Notes: generated from the sequence alone by a model not told the origin. Positions 18,443 to 28,825 are shown, counted from the first letter of the stretch. The stretch: DNA of 64,000 bases from Plasmodiophora brassicae (GCA_036867785.1 CP145422.1:682001-746000), one strand, 5' to 3'. Program-made: numbers and translations.

Positions 18443-19790
18443 TTACAGAACGGGCCGGCTGGCGAAGTACTCGAGTGCCCGCGTCGCGCTTCGATCCACC
18501 ACGTTGAACAGCGGGTTGTTCGAGCACAGCCGATGTCGTTCCGAGTCGGGTTGATGCTGAGCCAGCGACAGGCCGCTCAGCGCGTAGCACGTGTGGTACA
18601 GGTCGGCGTGCTTCCCCGGCTTGTCCTTGAGGCCGCCGCCCTTCGCCTGGCAGCACCGGACGATATAGTCGCGCAGGGCATCCTCGTTGTAGAGCCAATG
18701 GCCCATGCCCGCTGGACCCAGAACGAGGTCCACAAGCGGCATGATGCCGCCCACCCAGTACGAGTAGCAACTGTCCACGAGCTTGTTCGTCCTGCCCTGG
18801 AACCCACCCGCAACCGTCATCTGACGGTGAACAGCCCTATTCTGCTCATCAGCGTGTGTGGCATTGTTGACGGCCCGGCAACGACACTGTACCAGCGTAG
18901 CACACGACGAGCTCGTGTCGCGTCAAGTTCGCCCAGCAGCAGCAACGCGGCAACGCCACAGAACGCATACCTGTTCCGATGGTCAGACAGCACGCCGGCA
19001 ACGCTCGGACGCGCCAGCCAACCCGCCATGCGCTTCATTGCCAGGCTCGCCGCCGAACCCGCCCTCGAACGTCTGGCAGGATCGAAGCCAGTCGCCAACG
19101 CCAGCGCGAAGGTCGTCGCTTGCGATGGCGCAGAGGTTGGCGGCCGCCAGGGCACAGTACGCTCCACGAATATCTGCAGGGTTCGCATCAGCGACGCACC
19201 GCCCATGGAACGACGCACCAGGCCTCATATTACCAATCTCTCCCTGGTCGTGCATCGTGAATCCGCCGGACGGGTGCTTTCTGGACAGCAGGAAGCGATG
19301 CAGAGCGGCACGATCGATCACGTCCCATGCCTCGGGGGTGCCGATCTCAGCCAGCGTCATGACGGCGGCGTAGGTCGGCGCCAGATGCGGAATCTGGCCC
19401 GGGCCGCCGCCGAATCCTCCCGTGACGCTCTGGCACGTCGCCAGGAACCGGGCCACCTGCCCCATCAGGTCGGCATTGCTCTCCATCTGGTCCAGCAGCG
19501 CCAGCGAATGCACGATCCAGAAGCACAGCCAGGGTCGGGACGCGTCCAGCGACGTGGCCCAGGACGGCAACGTGTGCGCCGACGACAGGCAGAACACGGT
19601 ATGGGCCGTCCTGTGCAACGGCACCTATGCATGGCGCGATGGCCGTCAGCGTCGCGCGTGTCGCGGGTCGCGGTCGCACCTCGGCATTGTCGGCCAGCAA
19701 CCGGACGATGTCCTCCTGGACGGCGCGTTCCGCGGCCACCGTTGCGAACATTGTTGCCGCAGTGCCGCCCTGCTTGATAGGTATGTACAT
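18443..19790 (-). CDS. FNTB: Protein farnesyltransferase subunit beta
   Basis: Catalytic subunit of the heterodimer that attaches farnesyl to CaaX-box cysteines of Ras/Rho-type and other proteins. Four exons, 19790-19680, 19624-19023, 18970-18893 and 18836-18443, give 394 residues. The alpha-alpha barrel repeats are clear: LDASRPWLCFW, GGFGGGPGQIPHLAPTYAAV, FEGGFGGEPGNEAHGGYAF and GGFQGRTNKLVDSCYSYW. Zinc ligands are the Asp and Cys of DSCYSYW and the His of DLYHTCYALSGL. The KHADLYHTCY context and RPWLC near the N-terminus favour farnesyl- over geranylgeranyltransferase. The start at 19790 is the simplest choice; an in-frame ATG at 19907 would add 39 residues. Confidence 0.95.
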
Positions 19791-20118
19791 AGGTAGGTGC
19801 TGCTCCGGCGACAGACGGACGCCGAGAACGTTCGGCGCGTGCGTCGGTACCGTAGTGATGCTGGGCGACCCGACCCATATCGGCACACAAACAGGTACAG
19901 CATTCAACGATCGCGTGACACGGCCACCTGGCCTCTGGTGTCTAACCGCTCGTTAGATGTGAGGTTCCGGGTTGCAAGCGTTCGCCGGTGGGGTTCCGCA
20001 CTGCAACGTCGCGTGTTTCTGGCTGGCTGGGGACATGCAGTGAGTCAGGGATATGAACTGAAGCTGGAATAGTTTATATTCAGATATTTTACGCAGTAGA
20101 GTACTTGCCAATGTTTGC
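19791..20118. other. Gene-free stretch between FNTB and CCDC124
   Basis: 328 bp between the FNTB start and the CCDC124 stop, both on the minus strand. It should hold the FNTB promoter. If the upstream FNTB ATG at 19907 is used, the gap shrinks to about 210 bp. Confidence 0.35.
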
Positions 20119-20970
20119 TCAGGCATTACCACCAGGCTTGGCGTTGTACGGAAGAGATGCCTGGTTCAGCGGATTCTCAGGAGACTTCTTCCACTGTAAC
20201 CGATTCGTGGGTCAGAAGACGCAAGCAGGACTCGCAACCGATACGCATCTTACCAGGTCCCTCAATTTCTGCTTGTATTGCGATAGCTTCAGGTGTGGAT
20301 TCTCATCCTTCAGGATGGGCAGCATCCGCTCTTCAAAAGCCGTATAAGCCTGCGCCATACGTCAGAGAAGCGCGGCATGACACACGGTACCAACAGCTGA
20401 CCGCTTTCGCTCTTCGTTCAGGGTGGCGGTCAAGCTCCTTCGCCCCCGATACGAACAGCGAATCAAGAGCCTCGTCGATACCATGCACTGACATGATAAT
20501 CTCATCAGATTGTAATAGAGGTGGCCACCATCGTTCATCGTACCTTCGACGAAACCGTCGTCAATTAGGTTTCGGTTAGGCTCCATTGGAACCGGTGCCT
20601 CTCGGTTGTTCTCTTTGACATCCTCACTGGGTTGCAATGGGCTGAGGAACGACGTTCGCGTCGGCTTCGGGCCGCCGGACTTCATCATCGCTTTGCGCGC
20701 CGCTCCTCGGGCCGGTCTCATAGACGACAATTCTGCTTCCTCCTGCTCCTTCAATCGCTTCAGCTCCGCCTTCTTCGCCTCGGCCTGCTGCCGCTTCTGA
20801 TCATTCTGCTCGGCGCGCGCCTTCTGACGCCCATTCGCCCCGAACGACCAGACCTCCGCTAAATCCGCTTCCTGTCGCTCGCGCGCGCGCGCGTCGCGCT
20901 CCTTCTGCACGGCCGCCTTCCGCTCGTTGGCGGCCGCCACCTTCGTGTTCACCTTTTTGTTGGGCGGCAT
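20119..20970 (-). CDS. CCDC124: CCDC124/Lso2-family ribosome-associated protein
   Basis: Family members bind the 80S ribosome at the P site/GTPase centre during dormancy and recovery. Four exons, 20970-20544, 20487-20402, 20349-20254 and 20193-20119, give 227 residues, near the human length. The N-terminal half is a highly charged Ala/Lys/Arg/Glu coiled coil (MPPNKKVNTKVAAANERKAA start). The C-terminal half has the conserved block: HGIDEALDSL, LDRHPERRAKAAYTAFEERM, LPILKDENPHLKLSQYKQ and the closing SPENPLNQASLPYNA. Its start lies head to head with DHX33. Confidence 0.95.
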
Positions 20971-21068
20971 CGCTTCGTTCGTGGGCGTTGACGCAATCTT
21001 CTTTGTACGGTTCCTCCACGGACTCCGTGACGGACTCCGCGACGACACGGCCAGGTCCCTCTCCCGCT
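20971..21068. promoter_or_regulatory. Bidirectional promoter CCDC124 / DHX33
   Basis: Only 98 bp separate the two divergent ATGs. Both 5' UTRs and core promoters must share or overlap this interval and the flanking coding sequence. A direct repeat of ACGGACTCCG-like sequence (near 21014-21042) may be a binding element; that is an inference. Confidence 0.5.
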
Positions 21069-23111
21069 ATGGGCTTCATGCCAGCCTTGCCAACACGATC
21101 GCCCGTTGTTAACTTCGATGACAATGCTGCTGGATTGCCTGCACAAACTTGTCAACCATCGAGGGACGACCTGCAGCGGCAACGACAATCCCTTCCCATC
21201 TTCAAACACCGGAAGCGGTTAATTGACGCGGTTCGTGCCAACGCGAATCTTGTCGTGGTCGGTGAGACAGGATCAGGAAAGACCACACAGTTGCCGCAGT
21301 ACTTACTCGAGACGACGGGGCTGGTGCCGAACGGCCAGAAGGTTGTCGTAACACAACCGCGTCGTGTCGCTGCCGTTACCGTTGCTCAGCGTGTCGCTAT
21401 GGAGATGGGGACCGCTGTTGGACAGACCGTCGGATATCACATTCGGTTCGAAGATCGCACATCCGCTTCCACGCGTCTGAAATTCGCCACCGACGGTATG
21501 CTTCTTCGCGAGTGTATCACCGACCCGGATCTGTCTCGGTACGCCGTCGTTATCCTGGACGAAGCGCACGAACGTACCGTCCACACCGACGCCCTTCTCG
21601 CTCTCGTCAGGCGTGCCCAGCGTAATCGTCGACAGAAGGGTCGCCGCGACCTGAAGGTCATCTGCATGTCAGCGACGATCCAGTCGGAACGATTCGCAGA
21701 GTATCTCGACCAGTGCCCGATCGAGATCATCAAGGGGCGAACATTCCCCGTTGATATCTTCTACCTTCGGCAACCCGAACGCGACTACGTCGACGCCGCC
21801 CTGATCGCCATTCTCCAGATCCACTTGGACCGGCCGCTCGACGGCGACATTCTCTGCTTCCTGACCGGGCAGGAAGAGATCGAATCCGTGCAAGGCCAGC
21901 TGGAAGACCGCGTTCGCCTATTATCCAGCGAGCACGCCCCGTTGCTGATCCGACCGATTTACGCCGCGTTACCTCAGGCCGCCCAGATGCGCGTCTTTGA
22001 GCGAACGCCCGATGGCGCGCGTAAGGTTGTCCTGGCCACGAACATCGCCGAGACGTCGATCACGATCGACGGGATTCGGTACGTGGTCGACTGTGGCCTC
22101 GCCAAGAAGCGCACGTTCCAGTCGGTGACCGGTGTGGACTCGCTGGTTCCGTCGGCGATCGCGCGCAGTGAGGCCTGGCAACGATCCGGTCGTGCCGGGC
22201 GGCAGATGCCCGGCCAATGCTACCGGTTGTACACAGAGGAGACATTCGACACCCTGGACGAGGTCGCCGTCCCCGAGATCCAACGGTGCAACCTCGCCAG
22301 CGTCGTCCTGCAGCTGAAGTCGCTCGGGATTGACGACATTCTCGGGTTCGAGTTCATGGACCCGCCCAAGAAACAGTCGCTAATCCAGGCGCTGATGCAT
22401 CTGTACGAGCTCGAGGCGCTGGACGCTCAGGGACGGATAACGGCGTTGGGGCGGCGCATGTCCCATCTGGCGCTGGAGCCCGTGTTCGCCCGGGTGCTGT
22501 TGGCCTCTGTCGACATGGGATGCTTCGATCCCATCGTCACCATCATTGCGATGCTGTCCACCGATCCCGTCTTCCACTACAGCAACAGCGCGAGGGAGGA
22601 AGCTGACGCCGCCCGGCGACGATTCGCTGGCGGCGGTGGCGATCACGTCATGCTCCTGAACGTGTACGATGCGTGCCGGCAGGTGAACTTCGATGAGCGA
22701 TGGTGCACACAGAACTTCGTCAGCGCAAGAGCGCTGCGGAAGGCAAGGTCGATCAGAGCACAGCTTCAGCAGGCGTTTGCGAAGGTGCCGACGGAGACGA
22801 GCTTGCCCGGTGAGAACCCCGAGGCGCTCGGCGAGCGGATCCGCCGATGTCTCATCACCGGAATGTTCCTCAACGTCGCCATCCTGCAACCGGATGGGTC
22901 GTACCGGACGCATACGAAGCAGGTCGTCAGTTTGCACCCTACATCGTCATTGTTCCCCAAGCGCCCGAAGCCGACGTGCGTCCTGTTCACCGAGCTCATC
23001 CGCACCACGAAGGTCTACATGCGAACCGTCAGCGAGATCGATCACGCGTGGGTGCACGAATGCACCCCTAGGGTGCGGCTTGTGAATCCGCACGATGGTG
23101 CCCGACAATAA
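21069..23111 (+). CDS. DHX33: DEAH-box RNA helicase DHX33
   Basis: ATP-dependent RNA helicase linked to rRNA synthesis and translation initiation in animals. One exon, 680 residues from the ATG at 21069. RecA1 has GETGSGKTTQ (Walker A), TQPRRVAA, DEAH and SAT. RecA2 has FLTGQEEIE, TNIAETSITIDGIRYVVD and QRSGRAGR. It is followed by the winged-helix/ratchet and an OB fold ending in VCPR-like YMRTVSEIDHAWVHE. DHX33 rather than DHX15/DHX40 is indicated by CYRLYTEETFDTLDEVAVPE, QRCNLASVVLQLKSL and GDHVMLLNVYDACR. A longer reading frame upstream lacks an ATG. The stop codon sits inside an AATAAA sequence, 42 bp from the convergent CTR stop. Confidence 0.95.
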   Translation: MGFMPALPTRSPVVNFDDNAAGLPAQTCQPSRDDLQRQRQSLPIFKHRKRLIDAVRANANLVVVGETGSGKTTQLPQYLLETTGLVPNGQKVVVTQPRRVAAVTVAQRVAMEMGTAVGQTVGYHIRFEDRTSASTRLKFATDGMLLRECITDPDLSRYAVVILDEAHERTVHTDALLALVRRAQRNRRQKGRRDLKVICMSATIQSERFAEYLDQCPIEIIKGRTFPVDIFYLRQPERDYVDAALIAILQIHLDRPLDGDILCFLTGQEEIESVQGQLEDRVRLLSSEHAPLLIRPIYAALPQAAQMRVFERTPDGARKVVLATNIAETSITIDGIRYVVDCGLAKKRTFQSVTGVDSLVPSAIARSEAWQRSGRAGRQMPGQCYRLYTEETFDTLDEVAVPEIQRCNLASVVLQLKSLGIDDILGFEFMDPPKKQSLIQALMHLYELEALDAQGRITALGRRMSHLALEPVFARVLLASVDMGCFDPIVTIIAMLSTDPVFHYSNSAREEADAARRRFAGGGGDHVMLLNVYDACRQVNFDERWCTQNFVSARALRKARSIRAQLQQAFAKVPTETSLPGENPEALGERIRRCLITGMFLNVAILQPDGSYRTHTKQVVSLHPTSSLFPKRPKPTCVLFTELIRTTKVYMRTVSEIDHAWVHECTPRVRLVNPHDGARQ

Positions 23112-23153
23112 ACGGCTTGTATTTACGTCGTAACGTGTCCCGTGTCGCGCCGC

Positions 23154-23745
23154 TCAGACGCCGCAGCGGCACGGGCGGGTCCGTTTCTCGTCCGCCGATG
23201 GCTTGCTGAATATGAAATGGCCGACCGCGCCACCAACCGCAATAGCGACAAACAGGCCGACATCATCTGTTGTGGAACGACGCTATCGAATTAGATGCCA
23301 GGTGATTTGAGCGGGTTAGCGCTTGCGACGCACATGTCATCGCGACAAGCATGACCCAGAGGCTGAGAACGATGCGGATCAGCTCCAGAAACGAACGCCC
23401 GAATCGATATGGCAGCGACAACGCAACGATGCCAGGTGGACTCAGTAATGGCAACCTAACCGGTGCAGTCAGCACGTGAACGTGGTGGGCAAGAAAATGC
23501 CCCTACTCGCTGCCCGACACGGCGCCTGCTCCGATCGGGCGTGCCAGCCCCCTATCCAACCCAGCCTGAATCGAATCCAGTCCGTACAGGAACGCGGCGA
23601 CGACGGCGACGGCAACGAGCGACGCGCAATACCCCGGGACGGTCTTGATCTCCCAGAACGAGAACAGGACGTGCTGGTGCTGCCAGTGCGTCGTGAAGTA
23701 CATCGGCATCATCATCGGCGGCATCGACATGCTCAACGACGACAT
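23154..23745 (-). CDS. CTR: CTR-family high-affinity copper transporter
   Basis: Trimeric plasma- or vacuolar-membrane Cu(I) channel. Three exons, 23745-23507, 23455-23334 and 23266-23154, give 157 residues. The extracellular N-terminus is Met-rich (MSMPPMMMPMYF) and is followed by HVLFSFW entering TM1. TM2 contains the essential MxxxM as MLVAM followed by TYDVGLFVA. TM3 contains a GGAVG (GxxxG) packing motif. The tail ends CRCGV, a Cys-rich metal-handoff motif. Splice sites were chosen because they restore these motifs and close the frame; the first intron (23456-23506) is slightly less certain. A shadow ORF over the N-terminal exon on the other strand is not credible. Confidence 0.92.
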
Positions 23746-24308
23746 CCCGTCCCAATCGGCACCCGGCCACTTGCGAACTGTGCCACACAACTGCCTGGGA
23801 CGCAAAAATAGTCGCCCCCCCCCACACCCCCCACGACTGTCACAGGACCGTGCGTGCTCTCGTCGCCTGCGACCACCGTCCCCGAGGACATGGGCCCTTT
23901 TGCAACAAAACAGCCGACGTGACGACCGCTCCGTTGTCGAAACGTGTTCGTACAGCCAGTCGGCTGTGGTGTGCAGTGGAGCTACCTGCTACTACTGTAC
24001 CTGGACACATAGGTCGGGTCGGTGGGGGGCCGCCTGCGGCGACCTATTTCCGGAACGGGCTGGCCGTCCCGGTCCGGGGGGCCCGGTGGGCCGCGCCGCC
24101 ACAGTGGGGCGGCGATTGGCGAAAAGCGGAAAAACCGATGCCCCCAGTGGGCGTTGCGCACGCTAGAAGCGCAACTGCGCGCTCGGTTTGGTGCAGCCAC
24201 CACAGTGGACGCGATCCGGTTACCATTGGCGCACGCCCCAACGCCGAAAACATCATTGGCAACGCGGCGGCGCGGGCCTCGTATCTTCGCAGCAGCAGCG
24301 GGTCCGGG
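23746..24308. promoter_or_regulatory. Divergent intergenic region CTR / zf-4CXXC_R1
   Basis: Contains the CTR promoter and the 5' region of the zinc-finger gene. The plus-strand frame of the zinc-finger gene stays open back to 23850, so an N-terminal extension (for example an ATG near 24138) cannot be ruled out. Pyrimidine- and C-rich tracts lie near 23816-23832. Confidence 0.4.
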
Positions 24309-25307
24309 ATGCAGCTGGTGGGCGACAACGCGATGAAGACGTCGGTCGGGTTCAACATCCGTACGCCGACGTTGCAGCCGGTGCCGGCCGCGTCGACCGG
24401 TGGCCGGCCGGCGTCTGCGTGTTTCAGCCCGAGCATATTCCTCGATGGCCCCAACGGTGACCCCATCGCCGACATCTGCCTGCCCAAGGTCCCCGATGAT
24501 GTGCCCGAACGGTCATTGCTGTCCCGGTATCGGAGGTCGACCACGGACGATGTCCTCCTGTCTCTGCTTGAAAGGCAAGATGACGTTGCCGCGCCCAGCG
24601 ATGCCTCGATGGCGTCGGCTGGTCCGCCTGGCCTACAAGAGGCGTCGCTCGACGACATGTTCCGCGATATGTCCCCGTCGCCAATGTCTCGCCTGCGTCC
24701 CGATTCCATGTTCGATTCGGAGGCATCGCTCCCCGGGTCCAGTTGCCATCAGTGCAAGAACAGGCGCATGCCCAACGAGCTGTCGTTCTGCTGCGCCGAC
24801 GCTACCGACGAGGCATCGGGATCGTGCCGGAAGAAGTACTGTGACATCTGCCTGCAGAAGTTCTACGGCGAACCTCGAGACGACCAAGAGCGTGATGTGG
24901 AGCGACTCCCCTGGCCATGCCCATCGTGTCGCTCGATCTGCACCTGTGCCGCCTGTCGTCGCAACAAGGTGAAGCGGCCCGTCCCAGAGCACCTCTTGCA
25001 ATCGACGTCACCGGCGACGCTGTATGCCGTCAGCCTCGTCTACTTCGGCCAGGACATCACAGCACCCGTGGCGTCCGAGCTGATGAACCTGGCCACGCCG
25101 GAACCAATAACCGGGAGGAAACGACCACTGCAGCAACTGGATAAGCAGAAGAAGTCGGCGCCACGCTCCAAGAAACACTGCCCGTTCGACAAATCGCCAC
25201 CACCCACTGATCTGTCTCGTTTGGGCCCTGAGGAAGCCGACGAGGTCGTCGTGTTGCAGGGGTTAAGGGCAGCGGCCGAATCTGCATCTGCAATCCACGC
25301 CCTGTAG
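24309..25307 (+). CDS. zf-4CXXC_R1 domain protein (CDCA7-like)
   Basis: 332 residues, one exon. The N-terminal part is a Ser/Pro/Asp-rich, probably disordered region (residues 1-145). At about 146-225 lies a Cys-rich domain with CHQCKNRR, then FCC, CRKKYCDICLQKFYGE, WPCPSCRSICTCAAC. This Cys pattern and the YCDICL..FYGE core match zf-4CXXC_R1, the domain of CDCA7/CDCA7L (HELLS partners) and of some JmjC proteins. After it come a helical LLQSTSPATLYAV segment and a basic Lys/Arg/Pro tail. A nuclear, DNA-binding role is expected. Start at 24309 is the first ATG close to the conserved region. It ends tail to tail with the CCDC191-like gene. Confidence 0.85.
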   Translation: MQLVGDNAMKTSVGFNIRTPTLQPVPAASTGGRPASACFSPSIFLDGPNGDPIADICLPKVPDDVPERSLLSRYRRSTTDDVLLSLLERQDDVAAPSDASMASAGPPGLQEASLDDMFRDMSPSPMSRLRPDSMFDSEASLPGSSCHQCKNRRMPNELSFCCADATDEASGSCRKKYCDICLQKFYGEPRDDQERDVERLPWPCPSCRSICTCAACRRNKVKRPVPEHLLQSTSPATLYAVSLVYFGQDITAPVASELMNLATPEPITGRKRPLQQLDKQKKSAPRSKKHCPFDKSPPPTDLSRLGPEEADEVVVLQGLRAAAESASAIHAL

Positions 25308-25423
25308 GCGGCTGCGTCACCGTAACGTCATCGTGTATGTTGTATCATCCCAATAGCATACTCTTGAGGATCGTCCCCGTTCATAAACCGTCAAGTTTCC
25401 AGCCACGCTATCGGTTTCGTACA

Positions 25424-28160
25424 TCAGGGCGGCTCGGCGAGCCATGCGTGCACCTTGTCCCACATGGCCTGCTTGAACCGGTCGGTCTCGGCGCGCGTCG
25501 CCGCTGCGCGCCATCGCATCCAGAGGCGGCGTAATCGTACACGTTGACCCCGCTTGCTGGTTACGCGTAACCGGCGCTGGACACGCTTATGCCAGAAACG
25601 CACCGCCACCCGCATCCGCATCAGGTGACGCGACGAACGGCCTGACGATACGATCCTGGTTAGCGTTCAGTGTGAGTCGCGCGCCACGGTTTCTGACCTT
25701 GCTGAAGCGCGGATCGCCATTGCCCCCATGCTGTCCGGATTCTGGCGTGGTCAGCGACCTCCTCTGCACGAACCAGCACTGTGGCCCGAACCGATCGAGC
25801 GTGATGCCACGACCTCCACGTCCTGGATATAAGCTTTGCGTTATAGAACGTGACAGAGCTGCGCTGCTGTTGCCTGCAGAACTCGACCAGGCGCCGCCAA
25901 GGGCCCCAGCCGCGGTACACAATGGACGAACGATCCCTGTGCATCAAGGCCAGCGCGGTCATCTGTGACGCGATCTGTCTGCGACGTTGCCGCTCCTGTT
26001 CGGCAGCTAGGTCGGCAATGGCCTTCAGTTCCTCTTCGCGTTGCCGTTGCTGGGCAGCGGCAGCAATTCGTGCCTGTTCTTCAACCATAGCCTTCTGCCG
26101 CTGTTGCTCGACGCGTTCTTCAGCGTGACGTCGCCGCTGCTCGGCGACAACGTCAGGAGCCGGGGTAGATGGCCTCCTGACGACGTACATATCAGTTCTC
26201 GTGTCATGGCCCACCCTTTGCAGATCGAACTTCTTTGGAACTCGTTTGGCTTTGACCGCCGTCGTGGAGCGACTTTGACGAAGACCGGGCGAAGGTCGCG
26301 TTGTGTTGCCGTTCTCGGTTGTGGGCATAGCAGCTAAGGCGCCGATTAGCGACCCGGCCATTCGGCGCCGCTCCTCGCTCTCCTGCAGGACGCTTCGGGC
26401 AACCTTCTCCGATCGAACGAATGCCCGCCATTGATGAAATGTCTGTCGGAAATAGTCAGCCTTGCTGGATCACGCGACACCGACTACACCCAATGCGCTT
26501 ACGTCTATTAACCTGCGATGCTGGGCCCTCTCGAACGCAGTGATGGATGCGGTGAACCGACGGCGAAGGACGGCATTGGCCCATTGAGACCACGCTCGAA
26601 ACGCGCGCCGCTGTTTACGCACAGCGAGTTGCCGTTCATAGAATGCAACATCCATCTCAGCTGGTTCGTCTTGTGCCTGGCACGGATCCCGATCGAAGGT
26701 TTCGATTGTCGTTTCAATGGCAACGCCATCGTGGCCGACTGCTCCTGGGATGCATGGTGATGGAGACTCGATTCCAGGGTTAGCAGCATCGGCGTTGTCA
26801 GAGTCGCCCCTTCCGCCTGCTTGACCAAACTTCCCGCTGTCGTTGTCGTAGACAGTTCCAGGGTCGGGGACGATTTCAGCAGTTTCATCTTTAGTGGCGA
26901 CGTCGGCACCGGGTGACGATTCAGGAAGGGCTCGCGGATCACCAGCATCCACACTCGGCAGTGTCGAGTCAACGCGTTCCAGGCAACCGTGCAGAGGTGA
27001 GATTGTCGCTGAACCCCCATTGTCAGGGCGCCTGACGTTGATCTGGTTCGTGGTATCTGAACCTTCAGCAGACGAGTGAACTACCAGAGCAGGTTGCGTT
27101 GCGGTCCATGTCTGGTCGGTGTTTTCAACGGTTTCCTGAGGTTCACACTTGATTCTCCTCTGGCAAGGAGTTATACTGTCGTCGACAGCGGCGTCTACGT
27201 CTTTTTCATCGCCGTCGACGCCGTTGCCCGTGTCACTTTCATCACTGATGGTTCCGGATGTGTAACGGTGAACAGATGCCTTCGGTCTGGATCGCCTTCG
27301 ACAGTCGTATACCCTGTTCCCATACCGTTCCGACGCATTAGCAGTGAAGATCGCGGGTTACCGGAGACATTCTCACCCATCGTGTCGCAGCAATTCGTTG
27401 TACTTGGAGTCCCGTTTAATTCCCGACGATTGCTCGTCGATAGCAAAGCATCGACGCAGTAACGCGCGCGCGTCTCCGTTATATGGAGAATTCTCTGTGT
27501 CGAACTGGTCGCGTCGGGACACCACGCCTCTCACCGCGCTCTCCGCGTCGCTTTCTATCGCCTATGAGCGCGTAATCAGCGCCAGAGAGTTGTGCTAACG
27601 ATTACGTACCTTGACCCATTCCTGCACGGATTGCGACGTACTGTACGACTTGCGTTCTCGAGCTTCTTGGAGTAGATTCCAGACGCGTGCATTGGCCTCG
27701 ATCGTTTCAACCTGTTGAACCTCCCATGGCCGCAGCTCGTCGTCGTCCAGTCCCCTCAGCCGATCCTGAGCAAGCGTCGATAACGAAAGCCCACACTGCG
27801 CAATCGTTTCGTTCTCACCCATGCAGTAAGCTCGCCCTCTTCGACGAGTAAACTCGAGCGCGGAAGCGATGTCCGGGCACGATTTCTAGACGGTACGCGA
27901 CGTTTAGGTGTAGAACGTTTTACGACAGGCGACGGTGCGGGTCGTGCAGGCATGACCAGTTGCGGCCCGCCAATAGGTCTAGACTGTGGCCGCCCTGGAC
28001 CAAGCATCGAACGGCCTGAAATGCCAAGCATGCCATCCATCACCATGACAGCGGCGCTTGCTGATAGAATCCGAGAATGACCCGAGGGTCTGTGACAAGG
28101 TGCGCTCAGTGAAGACCTTGACGAAGCGGGAGGACAACTTGACAATGAGACTACACACAT
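25424..28160 (-). CDS. CCDC191-like coiled-coil protein
   Basis: Six exons, 28160-27819, 27765-27610, 27561-27377, 27313-26503, 26460-25698 and 25641-25424, give 824 residues with an exact frame. The N-terminal region has DELRPWEVQQVETIEAN and QEWVK. A long acidic Ser/Thr/Asp-rich linker follows (about residues 230-470). The C-terminal part has a long charged coiled coil (AEQRRRHAEERVEQQRQK region) and short helical repeats with paired Trp, such as RAFRAWSQW, FHQWRAF, RGWGPWRRLVEF, TWRSWHHA and LWMRWRAA. This Trp-helix pattern is shared by CCDC191/KIAA1407 and Sfi1-type centrin-binding proteins. A centriole or basal-body role is inferred. The fourth intron (42 nt) is the shortest seen. Confidence 0.8.
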
Positions 28161-28282
28161 GTCGTTGTTTATTTACGAACCGTCATCACTGTCGGATGGG
28201 TCGACGGTAGGCCCAGGAACGTTCGCGTTTACCGCCCACATTAGTGCAGGGACAAGAACGCGGTTCGAATGATATATTCCTA

Positions 28283-28825
28283 TCAGCTCAGGGAATCAGG
28301 ACAGACGAGAATCACCATGTCAACGTGACGATTACCGTGAAGGTTACGAAATCGTATGAGCTCTTTGTGTGAAATTACCGGTACCTTGACGTATCGGGCT
28401 GTTGTGGTGGAAATCCATTGCTGATTGTCGAACTGGGAGTTGACATGCATGGCCCATCTTTGCCATAAAGATTCATCGCTGAGAAACCGGTGCAATACGT
28501 ACGCCGCGCAGAGCGACAGCGACCACCCCGGCAGCGCGTCAACGTAGGCACGAAACTCATCATACACGCTCCCGATAACCTTGAAGTTGACCTTCTTGCA
28601 TGCCTTGCTCGCCCATTTCGCCTTCAGCGACCTCACACTGTCCGTCCCCGGCGCTCGCCGCTGCAGCGTCGACGACGACGCCGCGGCGACAGGTGCCGGC
28701 GTGGATCGCGGACGCCCTAACGGGAACAAATCCAACGGCGTCAGCTCGCCCGTCGGCCACCCATCATATGCCGGGTACAATGTTGCCTCCGAATCATTGA
28801 CTGTTTGATGAGGCCATTCTACCGC
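28283..28825 (-). CDS. Hypothetical protein
   Basis: ORF of 180 residues from the ATG at 28825. It has an acidic/Pro start, an Ala/Ser-rich linker and a basic KAKWASKACKKVNFK stretch. A compact hydrophobic part follows (EFRAYVDALPG..LCAAYVLHRFL, then a Trp/Gln-rich segment and IRFRNLHGNRHVDMVILV). The second half has the regular hydrophobic pattern of a folded domain, but I cannot assign a family. It lies 122 bp downstream of the CCDC191-like start on the opposite side, upstream in the same orientation. Confidence 0.55.
   Translation of the reverse strand, partial: AVEWPHQTVNDSEATLYPAYDGWPTGELTPLDLFPLGRPRSTPAPVAAASSSTLQRRAPGTDSVRSLKAKWASKACKKVNFKVIGSVYDEFRAYVDALPGWSLSLCAAYVLHRFLSDESLWQRWAMHVNSQFDNQQWISTTTARYVKVPVISHKELIRFRNLHGNRHVDMVILVCPDSLS

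Noticed and set aside
18533-19777. Plus-strand ORF of 414 residues
   Set aside because: Shadow of farnesyltransferase beta, whose conserved motifs lie on the minus strand.
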